Assembly: GCA_964410965.1 (NCBI GenBank)
Contig: CAYPIY010000002.1
Coordinates: forward strand, 186,001-250,000
DNA: 64,000 nucleotides
Origin: JBBIRG01 sp964410965
GTDB taxonomy: Bacteria > CLD3 > SB21 > JBBIRG01
Direction: 5' to 3'
In this document: piece after piece, positions 8,407 to 17,600 of the stretch
Position numbering within the stretch: the first letter of the stretch is position 1
How the letters are laid out: each line of letters opens with the position of its first letter
Translations under genes and position numbers: made by a program
Notes under the pieces: generated by a model
What the model saw: the letters and a program-made list of their open reading frames with translations, nothing else
Told to the model about the DNA's origin: nothing
The model's database searches: none

Positions 8407-9459
8407 ATGGCAGGATCAAAAAAGACCATAGCCCAGATCATGGATGAATACGACTCAATCAACGGGACGTCATCCGCCACGCACGAAGGCATACAGAAAG
8501 CACTGGGAGTCAGTTTCGGAGGACAAACCATCTATTTTGCAGAGGCCGAAAAAGCTGAGGGTGATTACAGGATCACACGGTACGGAAGTATGGGAACCAA
8601 TCTTAAATTCGGCACCGGAATCGAGGGAATGGAAAAAAATATCCGTGATGTTTATATGTTCATTAACGGCATGGTGGACAACCACAACATCGAGGCCCAG
8701 CATCTAAACCTGTCCATGAACACCCATCTGACGGTCATACACCCGGCCGTTATCCAGGGCGTTTTTACTTCCGCGGAAATCGAACACCATCTTCGCTGGG
8801 AATTCAGCCGGCAGCTATTGGATGATCTGAACCAATACAATGTCAGCACGGTAACGATTGAAGAAGATCCCGATACCGGCGACCGGCACGTTCTGCTGGC
8901 CGGGATGAGGAAAAAAATCGCTGAGAATTTTTCAACTGTCCTGGAAAAGGCAAAAGTACGGCTGAGCAACATCGATATCGACATCTTTTGCAGCCATGCG
9001 GCTTATGAAATGAATTACTCTCCCGATTCAGATTACCTGACGGTCATCGCTGATCTGAAACCGGGAGTGGCCGGAATCCTGGTTTGCCTGGGCCATGACG
9101 TGAAAACCTTTTACCAGTTCGTTTTTCCTTCCAAGGCAGCCGGTGAACATATTGCCGACATTTTAAATCATCACCTCGATAATCTCGCTTATCTTTTCAA
9201 CAGCGAACGCCAGACCCGTTATGAAATCGGCCGTACATTGCTGTGCAATATCCTTTCCGCTTCTGCAGCGCCGCATATGGAATCAAAGTTTGGGCCTGAA
9301 TGCATGAATCCCTTTCAACGCCTACCGAAGCCCGAACGATTCGCCGAATCCGGCAAGGATCACGATGACCCTGAAAAAAAGGAAGAGCCGGAGTTCCCTG
9401 AAGAAAACACCACGATGTACGCGGAATCGGTCGGTGCGGCCATCAAACTTTTAGCGTAG
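8407..9459 (+). CDS. PilM-like actin-fold protein (type IV pilus / type II secretion assembly)
   Basis: A 350-residue soluble protein whose first domain opens with ALGVSFGGQTIYFAEAEK, in the place of the phosphate-binding beta hairpin of the actin/FtsA/PilM fold. A second repeat (YLTVIADLKPGVAGILVCLGHD) follows around residue 218, as in PilM. The FtsA-like middle part and a charged tail (about 305-335, rich in Glu, Asp and Lys) complete it. PilM binds the cytosolic tail of PilN and links the pilus motor to the inner-membrane platform; the next gene, 8 nt away, has a PilN-like start, which is the main support. Nucleotide-binding residues are not well conserved, so ATP binding is uncertain. Confidence 0.55.
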   Translation: MAGSKKTIAQIMDEYDSINGTSSATHEGIQKALGVSFGGQTIYFAEAEKAEGDYRITRYGSMGTNLKFGTGIEGMEKNIRDVYMFINGMVDNHNIEAQHLNLSMNTHLTVIHPAVIQGVFTSAEIEHHLRWEFSRQLLDDLNQYNVSTVTIEEDPDTGDRHVLLAGMRKKIAENFSTVLEKAKVRLSNIDIDIFCSHAAYEMNYSPDSDYLTVIADLKPGVAGILVCLGHDVKTFYQFVFPSKAAGEHIADILNHHLDNLAYLFNSERQTRYEIGRTLLCNILSASAAPHMESKFGPECMNPFQRLPKPERFAESGKDHDDPEKKEEPEFPEENTTMYAESVGAAIKLLA

Positions 9460-9467
9460 ACCCGTAT

Positions 9468-10448
9468 ATGATTAAGATTAATCTTTTGGAAAATCATCTC
9501 TCCGTTCCTGAATCACAACACCGGCATCTCGGAGAGACCACAGGTGAAACGGTAATCCGCAAGGAAGCCAGGAAAAGCTACCGGTTTCTTATCATTATGA
9601 TCTGCGTTTTAACCGGACTGGTGGGATTGAGCATCGCGGGATACATTTTCCGTCACGAAATCGTTTCTTTCGCGGAACAATATACGGGCCCCCTCGATCT
9701 TTTTGAGCCCGTGGAACCGGAAATATCAGGCGAACTCGTGGAAGAAATGCGCCGCGAAAAGATCCGGAACGAATACATGATCAACACATACGCCCTTCAG
9801 CGCCGAAATTACGTGTTCCTTTCCCGAGTGGACTCTGTGGATCAGGCCAACGACCAGTTATGGATTTCCGTTCTGAATCTGGATGTGAATGATTTTAAAG
9901 TGGAGGCTTTCGGCAGAAATGAAAATCAGTTTACTGAATTTACCAAGCAACTGGTTCTTACTCCCTATGTGGAATCGGTTAAGCCTTCGGATTCCAAGGC
10001 GACTTCCGTGATGCGCGGTTATACCCTGAAAAAAACCATCACCGGCTCGCTGAAAGTTCTTACGGAGGTTCTGCCGGACACGGCTTCTGCACCGAAGTTC
10101 ACGACCAAAGACTCGGCCCTGATCATCATGAACCAGCTCGCCGCGGCAACCGGGATCAAGCTTAAAACGGAAAGCCAGATGGCCCAGAACAAAGGCGTGA
10201 TCATGAACAAATTCCGCGGCCACGCCCGTGCCGAGGCCTTATCCTCGCAACTGATGCTGTTCCTTAAGGAATTTAACAGCCGGAAACTGAACTGCGAATG
10301 GGTCAGTTATCAGCTCACTTACGCGGCTCAGAAGGGAAAACGCAAAACCAAACCCGACACGCTTCTCCTGGACTTCGAAATTTTCATCCCCAATAAATCT
10401 TCCGATCCGCACGGCTCCACCGGTACTTCTTCGCGGTCTTCCCGCTGA
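9468..10448 (+). CDS. PilN-like inner-membrane assembly protein
   Basis: The 326-residue protein starts MIKINLLENH, close to the MIxINLLP start through which PilN contacts PilM, then has about 30 cytosolic residues, one membrane helix (about 43-65, FLIIMICVLTGLVGLSIAGYIF) and a long periplasmic part with a coiled-coil-like stretch (about 85-115) and a ferredoxin-like alpha/beta region (DVNDFKVEAFGRNENQFTEF). At 326 residues it is longer than usual PilN (around 200), so it may include the function of a missing PilO. The tail is Ser/Lys-rich. It lies 8 nt after the PilM-like gene and 15 nt before rsmD. Secretins and ATPases of the system are not in this window. Confidence 0.6.
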   Translation: MIKINLLENHLSVPESQHRHLGETTGETVIRKEARKSYRFLIIMICVLTGLVGLSIAGYIFRHEIVSFAEQYTGPLDLFEPVEPEISGELVEEMRREKIRNEYMINTYALQRRNYVFLSRVDSVDQANDQLWISVLNLDVNDFKVEAFGRNENQFTEFTKQLVLTPYVESVKPSDSKATSVMRGYTLKKTITGSLKVLTEVLPDTASAPKFTTKDSALIIMNQLAAATGIKLKTESQMAQNKGVIMNKFRGHARAEALSSQLMLFLKEFNSRKLNCEWVSYQLTYAAQKGKRKTKPDTLLLDFEIFIPNKSSDPHGSTGTSSRSSR

Positions 10449-10463
10449 AATCAACCCTGACAC

Positions 10464-11024
10464 ATGCGTATCATATCCGGCACACGGCGGGGCATGACCC
10501 TTCTTGAATTTAAGCATCCCTCCATACGCCCGACAACAGACAAAGTCAAGGGCTCGGTTTTCAATATGCTGATGAACCTCGTCGATATCAGCGTTTGCCG
10601 GGTATTGGACCTTTTTTCCGGAACCGGCAATTTAGGACTTGAAGCGCTGAGCCGGGGAGCCGTAAACGCCACTTTTGTGGAATCCGACCCGCAGGCCGTG
10701 AGACTGCTGAAACAGAATGTTCATAAAGCCGGGTTCGGCAATAATTCACGGGTTGTGCAACTGGACGCAACCCTTTATCTTGCAGGTCCGCCAGAAGAGC
10801 CGTATGAAATCCTTTTCGCTGATCCGCCCTATCATTCCCGTTTGGGCAATTTTATCATTGAAAACGTTTTCCTAAACCGGTATCTTGCACCCTGCGGACT
10901 GCTTACGCTTGAAACTTCAGCGGAAGAAGTTCTCCGCACCGGCAACGGATCGCCCGGATTAAACCTGATCAAAGAACGGATTTTCAGGGAAACGCGTGTA
11001 ACTATTTTCCAATATCACGTATAA
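10464..11024 (+). CDS. rsmD: 16S rRNA (guanine966-N2)-methyltransferase
   Basis: A 186-residue Rossmann-fold methyltransferase that uses S-adenosylmethionine to methylate G966 of 16S rRNA during 30S assembly. Family marks are the N-terminal MRIISGTRRG, the RPTTDKVKGSVFNML block, the SAM-binding loop DLFSGTGNLGLEALSRGA and the catalytic motif FADPPY at about residue 115. The length is standard. It is followed 18 nt later by coaD, a very common pairing in bacteria that supports both assignments. Confidence 0.94.
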   Translation: MRIISGTRRGMTLLEFKHPSIRPTTDKVKGSVFNMLMNLVDISVCRVLDLFSGTGNLGLEALSRGAVNATFVESDPQAVRLLKQNVHKAGFGNNSRVVQLDATLYLAGPPEEPYEILFADPPYHSRLGNFIIENVFLNRYLAPCGLLTLETSAEEVLRTGNGSPGLNLIKERIFRETRVTIFQYHV

Positions 11025-11042
11025 TATCAGCGGAATCAAAAT

Positions 11043-11549
11043 ATGAAGAAAGCCATCTATCCGGGAACATTTGACCCGATCACCTTCGGGCACATCGATA
11101 TTATCGAGCGCGCCGTATCCATATTTGACGAAGTCATTATCACGGTTGCGACAAATCCCCGCAAAACCCCATTGTTCAGTGTGGATGAAAGGCTGGAAAT
11201 GATCCGGCAGGCCACAAAAGAACTTCCGAATCTCTCATATGACCGATTTGACGGTTTGCTTGCCGATTACGCGGGGAAAAACGGAGCCAACGTCCTCATC
11301 CGCGGCCTTCGCGCCATTTCTGATTTCGAATTCGAGTTCCAGCTTGCCCTGGTTAACCGGAAATTGTCCGATGAACTCGTAACTGTCTTTCTGATGCCAG
11401 GTGAAAAATACACTTACCTCAATTCCACGATCGTAAAGGAAATCGCCGCCTTCGGAGCCGACATATCCGCATTTGTTCCGGGCATGGTCGCCGACCAACT
11501 GTACAGACGGCTTAAAGTCCCCGGATCAACGACGATCAAACCTAAATGA
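11043..11549 (+). CDS. coaD: Pantetheine-phosphate adenylyltransferase
   Basis: This enzyme makes dephospho-CoA from 4'-phosphopantetheine and ATP, the fourth step of CoA synthesis in the cytosol. The 168 residues match the family length. The nucleotidyltransferase motif is present as YPGTFDPITFGHIDI, with the catalytic His at 17, and so is the second ATP-contacting motif around YTYLNSTIVKEIAAFG. Another CoA gene, coaX, lies 2.2 kb downstream in the same direction, although the genes between them are unrelated to CoA. Confidence 0.97.
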   Translation: MKKAIYPGTFDPITFGHIDIIERAVSIFDEVIITVATNPRKTPLFSVDERLEMIRQATKELPNLSYDRFDGLLADYAGKNGANVLIRGLRAISDFEFEFQLALVNRKLSDELVTVFLMPGEKYTYLNSTIVKEIAAFGADISAFVPGMVADQLYRRLKVPGSTTIKPK

Positions 11550-11558
11550 AAGATCCAC

Positions 11559-12500
11559 ATGGCCCCCATTAAAAAACCTCAAAAAAATCAGCCTAAGCCC
11601 AAACCGGCAAAAAAAGAAACTGAAAAAGATAACAAGCCCTTCCGGCAGCGTTTTCTCGATTCCGTACGATCTTTTGCCTGGGCGCTTGGCATATTTTACC
11701 TTGTCCAAACATTCATTCTTCAGGCCTTCACGATTCCCACAAGCTCAATGGTCAGTACGCTTCTGGTAGGCGATTTCATATTTGTCAACAAATTTGTGTA
11801 CGGGGCTCAGACCCCCGAAAATATTCCATTCACGGAAATCAAGCTTCCGCGGTACCGGTTTCCGTCATTCAAGGAACCCAAGCAGGGTGATGTGGTCGTG
11901 TTCAGGTTTCCGCATCCCGAACTGGAGAAAGACCAGAAGGGTCTTGATTATATCAAGCGCTGCGTGGCTGTTGCGGGACAGACTGTTGAAATCAGGCAAA
12001 AGGAACTGTTCGTCGACAACAGGAAATTTTTTGATGAATTTCCCTATAAAGGCATTCATTACGATATGAGCCGGATGTTCGACCGCAGGTCATTTCCTCC
12101 CGGAACAGGCGACGGCATCAATTTCGGTCCCTTCCGCGTTCCCGCCAAGGATGATTCGATTATAATTACGAAAGAAAATTCAGATCTGATCAAATATCTT
12201 TCCCTCCGCGACGGCAAGGCATTTGAAACACTCTCCGGCGGTTTTTATGTCGACCAGGTCAAATCGGATGTTTATATCGTCGGCCAGGACTATTATTTCA
12301 TGATGGGCGATAACCGCGACAACAGCCTGGACAGCCGTTACTGGGGCCCGGTGCCCAGAGATCATATCATGGGTGAAGGATTGCTGATCTACTGGTCGAA
12401 CGTGGAAGCCGCCAAACAAACGAATCTTATTCTGAAACTGTTCAGTACATTAAATCTTTCAAAAGTGAACTGGGGACGAATCGGCACCATCATCCGGTAA
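11559..12500 (+). CDS. lepB: Signal peptidase I, longer paralogue
   Basis: This inner-membrane serine protease removes Sec signal peptides on the periplasmic side. The 313 residues comprise a Lys/Pro-rich cytosolic tail (about 1-35), one membrane helix (about 38-57), the catalytic-Ser box TIPTSSMVSTLLVGD (Ser63), the Lys box LDYIKRCVAVAG (Lys133) and the GDNRDNSLDSRYWG box. Relative to the next gene it carries an insertion of about 70 residues between the Lys box and the GDNRD box (around 150-240), as in many FCB signal peptidases. It begins 9 nt after coaD and is followed by a paralogue after 112 nt. Confidence 0.95.
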   Translation: MAPIKKPQKNQPKPKPAKKETEKDNKPFRQRFLDSVRSFAWALGIFYLVQTFILQAFTIPTSSMVSTLLVGDFIFVNKFVYGAQTPENIPFTEIKLPRYRFPSFKEPKQGDVVVFRFPHPELEKDQKGLDYIKRCVAVAGQTVEIRQKELFVDNRKFFDEFPYKGIHYDMSRMFDRRSFPPGTGDGINFGPFRVPAKDDSIIITKENSDLIKYLSLRDGKAFETLSGGFYVDQVKSDVYIVGQDYYFMMGDNRDNSLDSRYWGPVPRDHIMGEGLLIYWSNVEAAKQTNLILKLFSTLNLSKVNWGRIGTIIR

Positions 12501-12612
12501 TGATTTCCTGTTTTTAATGAAGGCAATACCTGTACTGACAAATCCGGCTTATGCAACCGACCAATAACAAAACAACCGCAAGCCCGAAGATCTCTTTGAT
12601 CCGGAAATCCCT

Positions 12613-13326
12613 ATGAACCCAAAATCAGTCTCTCCGGATCATTCCGCAAAATCTTCCGGTAAAATCCATGACTTGCTGAAGATCGCAATATCGGCAATCA
12701 TCATCGCTTATCTGATCAAGACATTTATCATCCAGCCTTTTAAAATCCCGACCGGTTCGATGGAAGACACTCTCATTTCCGGAGATATGATAATTGCAAA
12801 TAAATTCATATACGGCGCAAAAACGCCCGAGACGCTTCCCCTGACTGATATTCGAATTCCATGCATCCGCCTTCCGGCCATCCGTGGGCCTGTGGCCGGT
12901 GACGTGATCATTTTTAAGTTCCCGAACGATCCCGAGATCGATTATATCAAGAGATGTATTGCAACCGGCGGCCAGGTTGTGGAAATCCGGAACAAGAAAG
13001 TTTTCGTGGACCAGGAACCTTTTCTTTCGGACAGCCTTAATCCCAATATCAAACACGAAGATCCGGACATTATCGGATATCATGAGGGGTATGAAAATGT
13101 CTATCCCGCGGGCGCAGGAAGCCGGGACAATTACGGACCGGTGACGGTTCCGGAAAATTATGTTTTTGTCCTGGGGGATAACCGCGACCGGAGTTACGAC
13201 AGCCGCAAATGGGGCTTCGTCCCGGTCGATCATATTATCGGAAAAGCAATGATGATATACTGGTCATCCACTCCGGAAGATGACTTTCACATCCGGTGGA
13301 ACCGGCTCGGAAAAACCGTGGAGTAA
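12613..13326 (+). CDS. lepB: Signal peptidase I, shorter paralogue
   Basis: A second type I signal peptidase of 237 residues, with one membrane helix (about 22-42), Ser49 in KIPTGSMEDTLISGD, Lys113 in DYIKRCIATGG and the GDNRDRSYDSRKWG box; all catalytic elements are intact. It is clearly related to the preceding gene (shared FVNKFVYGA/IANKFIYGA and TPE.LP segments) but lacks most of its periplasmic insertion. This looks like an old tandem duplication with possible division of substrates. It ends 3 nt before the YjbQ-family gene. Confidence 0.95.
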   Translation: MNPKSVSPDHSAKSSGKIHDLLKIAISAIIIAYLIKTFIIQPFKIPTGSMEDTLISGDMIIANKFIYGAKTPETLPLTDIRIPCIRLPAIRGPVAGDVIIFKFPNDPEIDYIKRCIATGGQVVEIRNKKVFVDQEPFLSDSLNPNIKHEDPDIIGYHEGYENVYPAGAGSRDNYGPVTVPENYVFVLGDNRDRSYDSRKWGFVPVDHIIGKAMMIYWSSTPEDDFHIRWNRLGKTVE

Positions 13327-13329
13327 AAC

Positions 13330-13743
13330 ATGAAAACACATACGGAATATTTATGGTTCAACACTCAACAACGCCGCGCTTATGTCAACATCACGGATGA
13401 GGTTGAGAAAACCGTGACGAAATCGGGTATCTGTGAAGGCATGGTTTTAGTCTCCGCCATGCACATCACAGCCGCTGTTTACGTGAACGACGCAGAATCC
13501 GGACTCATTCAGGATATCGATGAATGGCTTGATAAACTGGCCCCTCCTGATCCCCGTTACCGCCATCACCGGACCGGCGAGGATAACGCCGATGCACACC
13601 TGAAAAGCCTGCTGCTTCACCATGAAGTCATCGTTCCGGTTACCAAAGGAAAGCTTGACTTCGGTCCCTGGCAGCAGATTTATTATGCGGAATTTGACGG
13701 ACAAAGAAAAAAACGACTGGTCATTAAAGTCATGGGCATGTAA
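13330..13743 (+). CDS. YjbQ / UPF0047 family protein
   Basis: A 137-residue cytosolic protein of the secondary thiamine-phosphate-synthase-like family (YjbQ). Typical features are the SAMHITAAVYVNDAESGL segment, the RYRHHRTGEDNADAHLKSLLL block with clustered His and Asp residues likely to bind a metal or phosphate, and GPWQQIYYAEFDGQRKK near the end. Weak thiamine-phosphate synthase activity is reported for E. coli YjbQ; the physiological role is not settled. It is 3 nt after the second lepB, so cotranscription is expected, and a hairpin follows its stop codon. Confidence 0.9.
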   Translation: MKTHTEYLWFNTQQRRAYVNITDEVEKTVTKSGICEGMVLVSAMHITAAVYVNDAESGLIQDIDEWLDKLAPPDPRYRHHRTGEDNADAHLKSLLLHHEVIVPVTKGKLDFGPWQQIYYAEFDGQRKKRLVIKVMGM

Positions 13744-13761
13744 ACCCGCTCAGGAGCGGGT
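13744..13761 (+). terminator. Hairpin after the YjbQ-family gene
   Basis: ACCCGCT, loop CAGG, AGCGGGT forms a perfect 7-bp GC-rich stem immediately after the stop codon. The downstream T-tract is poor (a TTTT only at about 13774), so this is a weak terminator or an mRNA 3' end processing site rather than a strong intrinsic terminator. Confidence 0.4.
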
Positions 13762-13806
13762 GTTCGGTAATCCTTTTCCGCAACGTTTTGAAAACTTTCA
13801 CTGACC

Positions 13807-14583
13807 ATGCTTATAGCAATTGACATTGGAAACACGAATTGCCGTCTGGCCTTGTATGAACGGGGTAAACCCGTGACGATATTCGGTTTTCATTCTTCCT
13901 TGATTAATCAAGAAGGCTCATTCCGCTCTCTGATGGCTGAGCGCTTTCAAAAGGACGAAATAAAAGAATATCTTATACAGTCTGCCATTATCAGTTCAGT
14001 GGTCCCTTCCCTCTCCGCTTTTGTCGGCGCGGACATCCGTGCTTTATATTCAATTCCGTGCGTATTTGTGGATGCCACGATGGATAGCGGCATCACTTTC
14101 CGGTATGATAACCTGAAATCCCTGGGTCCTGACCGGGTTTGTTGTTCGGCCGCCGCTTATTCGAAATTCGGGGGACCCGTGATCGCTGTCGACGCCGGGA
14201 CTGCGATTACCTTTGACTGTATCAATGACACAGGCGAGTTCGTAGGAGGAGCGATCATGCCCGGTTATAAAACAGCCGCTGAGGGTCTTTCAGAGAAAAC
14301 CGCCCGGCTTCCGAAAGTAGACCTTGTTTTTCCCGAAAGCTGCTGCGCTACCAGTACGGTTCAAGCCGTCCAGAGCGGCATCATGTACGGACTGACAGAC
14401 GCTGTCGACGGAATGATCGTACGGATGAAAAATATCCTGGGCAGCCGGACCAAAACCGTTATAACCGGAGGAGCCGCGGAAATGGTTCTCCGGAAATCTA
14501 AAACCTCAATGATCCACGAACCTCTGCTGATATTTGAAGGACTCCACCTCCTCGCCCGGCGTCAAAATCTGATTCCCGGTTAA
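13807..14583 (+). CDS. coaX: Type III pantothenate kinase
   Basis: This enzyme phosphorylates pantothenate, the first step of CoA synthesis, through the ASKHA-fold type III kinase that needs a monovalent cation and is insensitive to CoA feedback. In 258 residues the three ATPase motifs are visible: DIGNTNCRLA (Asp6), the pantothenate-binding GPDRVCCSAAAYSKFGG around residue 105, and DAGTAITFDCI followed by GGAIMPG. The family length is normal. It is the last plus-strand gene of the housekeeping block and converges on the sensor-kinase array, with only 17 nt between stop codons. Confidence 0.96.
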   Translation: MLIAIDIGNTNCRLALYERGKPVTIFGFHSSLINQEGSFRSLMAERFQKDEIKEYLIQSAIISSVVPSLSAFVGADIRALYSIPCVFVDATMDSGITFRYDNLKSLGPDRVCCSAAAYSKFGGPVIAVDAGTAITFDCINDTGEFVGGAIMPGYKTAAEGLSEKTARLPKVDLVFPESCCATSTVQAVQSGIMYGLTDAVDGMIVRMKNILGSRTKTVITGGAAEMVLRKSKTSMIHEPLLIFEGLHLLARRQNLIPG

Positions 14584-14598
14584 TTCCCCGGAACCGGG
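14575..14598. terminator. Dyad at the coaX / kinase-array convergence
   Basis: CCCGGTT (14575-14581) and AACCGGG (14592-14598) form a 7-bp stem with a 10-nt loop spanning the coaX stop codon and the gap to the last kinase gene. It could act in either direction, but neither side has a T-run, so intrinsic termination is doubtful. Confidence 0.3.
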
Positions 14599-14600
14599 CA

Positions 14601-17600
14601 TCACTTGAAATCATCGGTGTGTTTGGCCAGGCATTTCTTGATTTCATTGATCAGTGTTTTTTTATCAAAATTCGCCTTTGTCATCAGTTTTTTAATATGC
14701 CCGTCCAGGATTTCGCGGTCTTCACGGGTGATCTCCTTTGCCGTGAGTACAATAATCGGAATTTCATAGGTCAGTTCATCTTTGCGGAGAACATCCACCA
14801 CCTCAAAACCGGACATTTCTGGCATCATCAGGTCCAGAATGATCAGGGAAGGCCTTTCGCTCCTTGCCAGCTGGATTCCGTCTTTTCCGTTGAAGGCCTT
14901 CAGCACTTTTTCACCCGCTTCTTCAAGTATGCAGGAGGTCAGCTTTACGGATTTCGGGTCGTCATCGATGATCAGCACAATGTCATGCAATCCGTGCTTG
15001 GTTCCGCTCAGGTCTTTGATTCTCAGGAGTAATTTTTCCTTGTCCACCGGTTTGACAAAATAATCATCCGCCTCGAAGCTGTACCCGAGATCTTTGTTAT
15101 CGAGCATCGAAACAATGATGACGGGTATAGTCTCCGTTTCCGGGTCGGATCGCAAATCGGTGAGGATTTCCCAGCCGTCCTTGTGCGGAAGGAGAATATC
15201 CAGGGTGATCACTTTCGGTTTGTGTAACTTCGCCAGTTCAATGGCATCGTCCCCGTTGGAAGCGAACACAACGGAATAACCTTCCCGTTCCAGATAATAT
15301 TTCATGAGGCGGCAGGCCTTTTCGTCATCTTCAATCACCAGGATGGTATTGCCGCTTGAAACAGGTTTGGTTTCTTTCGGCGGGTGCAAATCCCTGACAG
15401 GCTTTACCGGCTGAACGATTTCCGCAAGCGGGGACGCTTCCTGGACGGTAAAGGTAAACCGTGTGCCTTTTCCGTATTCGCTTTCGGCCCAGATGGTTCC
15501 GCCGTGCATTTCGATGAATCGCTTGCAAAGCGCGAGACCCAGCCCGGTTCCTTTTTCCCCTCGCGTACTGGGCGCTCCGAACTGACGGAATTCATCGAAC
15601 AGAATTGTCAGGTCCTCTTCGCGGATGCCTCTTCCCGTATCGGCAACAGACACCTCGACCAGGCCTTCATAATCAATTGATTTTTTTGCTTCAATTGTGA
15701 TTTTCCCCTCATCCGGGGTAAACTTGTTCGCATTGCTGATTAAATTAATCAACACCTGCTTGATCTTGCCGCTGTCACCCCAGACTTTCTGCACGGCCGG
15801 ATCGATAAAAACCTTCATCTGCTGCCGCTTCCTTTCAATCAGCGGCTCGATGGTATGTTCAACGGATGAAATGATTTTCATGATGTCAAAGCTTTCGAAC
15901 TCGAGGTCCATTTTACCGGCCTCGATTTTCGATATGTCCAGGATATCGTTAATCAGCTGCAGAAGATGCTGGCCGCTTTCCAGAATATCCCGGATACAGT
16001 CTTTTTGTTCGTCGTTCAGTTCTCCTGTCATTCCCCCGAGCGTCAGCTCGGAAAAACCGATAATTGCGTTCAGCGGCGTACGCAGTTCATGACTCATTCG
16101 GGCGAGAAAATCTGATTTCAGCTTATCGGCCTCGCGGATTTTTTCGTTTGCCATCTGAATCTCATTATTCAGTTTTTCCAGGGTCATCAGCTGGTCGGTG
16201 ATCTGATGGTTCTTACGGCGCATATCTTCCAGCATGAGACCTTTGATGAAAGCCGACTTGATGTGCGCCTTGAGATTGCGCAGAAGCTGCAGATCCTGAT
16301 CATCAAAGGCGTTTTCCCTGTGAATGTTGTCGAGAATGAGATACCCTTCAACCGATTTGTCAACCTTGATTCTAGTGACCAGCATGCTGTAGGAAAGCGG
16401 CAGGCCGGTGAATTTCTCTTCGGCCGGCCTTCCCCTGATTTCCTTGACAATATAGATATCCTCATAAATCTCAATCGAATTCGTCATGTACCGGTTTTCA
16501 GCTTCTTCCGGACTGATCTGAATTTCCTTCAGTTCATTCAGATCAAGGCCGATGCAGGCCTTAAACCTGAAATTTCCGCTGTCCGGATCGATCACCAGAA
16601 CCCCGGCGCGGTCGACTCCGTCGATGATTTTTGTCTCCTTCAGAATCGCTTCCAGGACATCCTCAAAATTGATTTCCGAATTGATCGCGTTGATGATTGA
16701 ATTGGTTTTCTCAAGCTGGCTGGTTTTCTGTTCAAGCCTCTGGGTGCGTTCATGCACCAGTTTCTCAAGCTTTTTATTCTGCTGTTCGATGTGACGAACC
16801 CGTGTGCGGTACCAAATAAATCCGGCGCCGATCAATCCGGCGATCGCGAATAATCTAAACCACCATGTATGCCATACCGGGGGATCGATCCTGATTTTCA
16901 GGGACACGCCTTCCTCGTTCCACTGGCCGTCATTGTTTGAACCTTTGACCCGGAAGACATAATCACCGCCGTCCAGGTTTGTGTAACTGGCATACCTGCG
17001 GTTGCCGCATAGGATCCAATGCTGGTCGAAACCTTCCAGCATGTAGGCATACTGGTTTTTTTCCGGCGCCGTGAAGTCGAGGGCGGAAAATTCAAACGAA
17101 AAAAAATTCTCCCTGTACGACAAGCGTATGGACGGTGTCTCCGTAATCGATTCGTCCGTTTTCACCAGCTTGTCAAATTTCTTATACGCCGTTATGACAA
17201 TCGGAGGAATATTGGGATTGTCCTTTACGCTGTCCGGAAAAAACGCATTGAATCCGTTGACCCCGCCGAAAAACATTTCTCCATTCCTGCTTTGGTAGGT
17301 TGCCCCCAGATTGAACTCATTACCCTGAAGACCGTCATTGACATCGTAGTTCCGGATTGTTTTGGTATCCGGATTAAATCTGCAGACTCCCTTGTTGGTA
17401 CTCATCCATAAGTTACCTTTTTTATCAAGGAGAAGGCCGTAAATAAAATTATTCGGCAGGCCGTCCTTTACCGTAAAATGCGTAAAATGCCCTTTGTACG
17501 TATCAAATAGATTGAGTCCTTCGCTGGTAGCAACCCACAGGTAACCCGGTGTCTGCTCCAGGATGGCGAGAACAATATTGTTGCTGATAGTACCCGGAGT

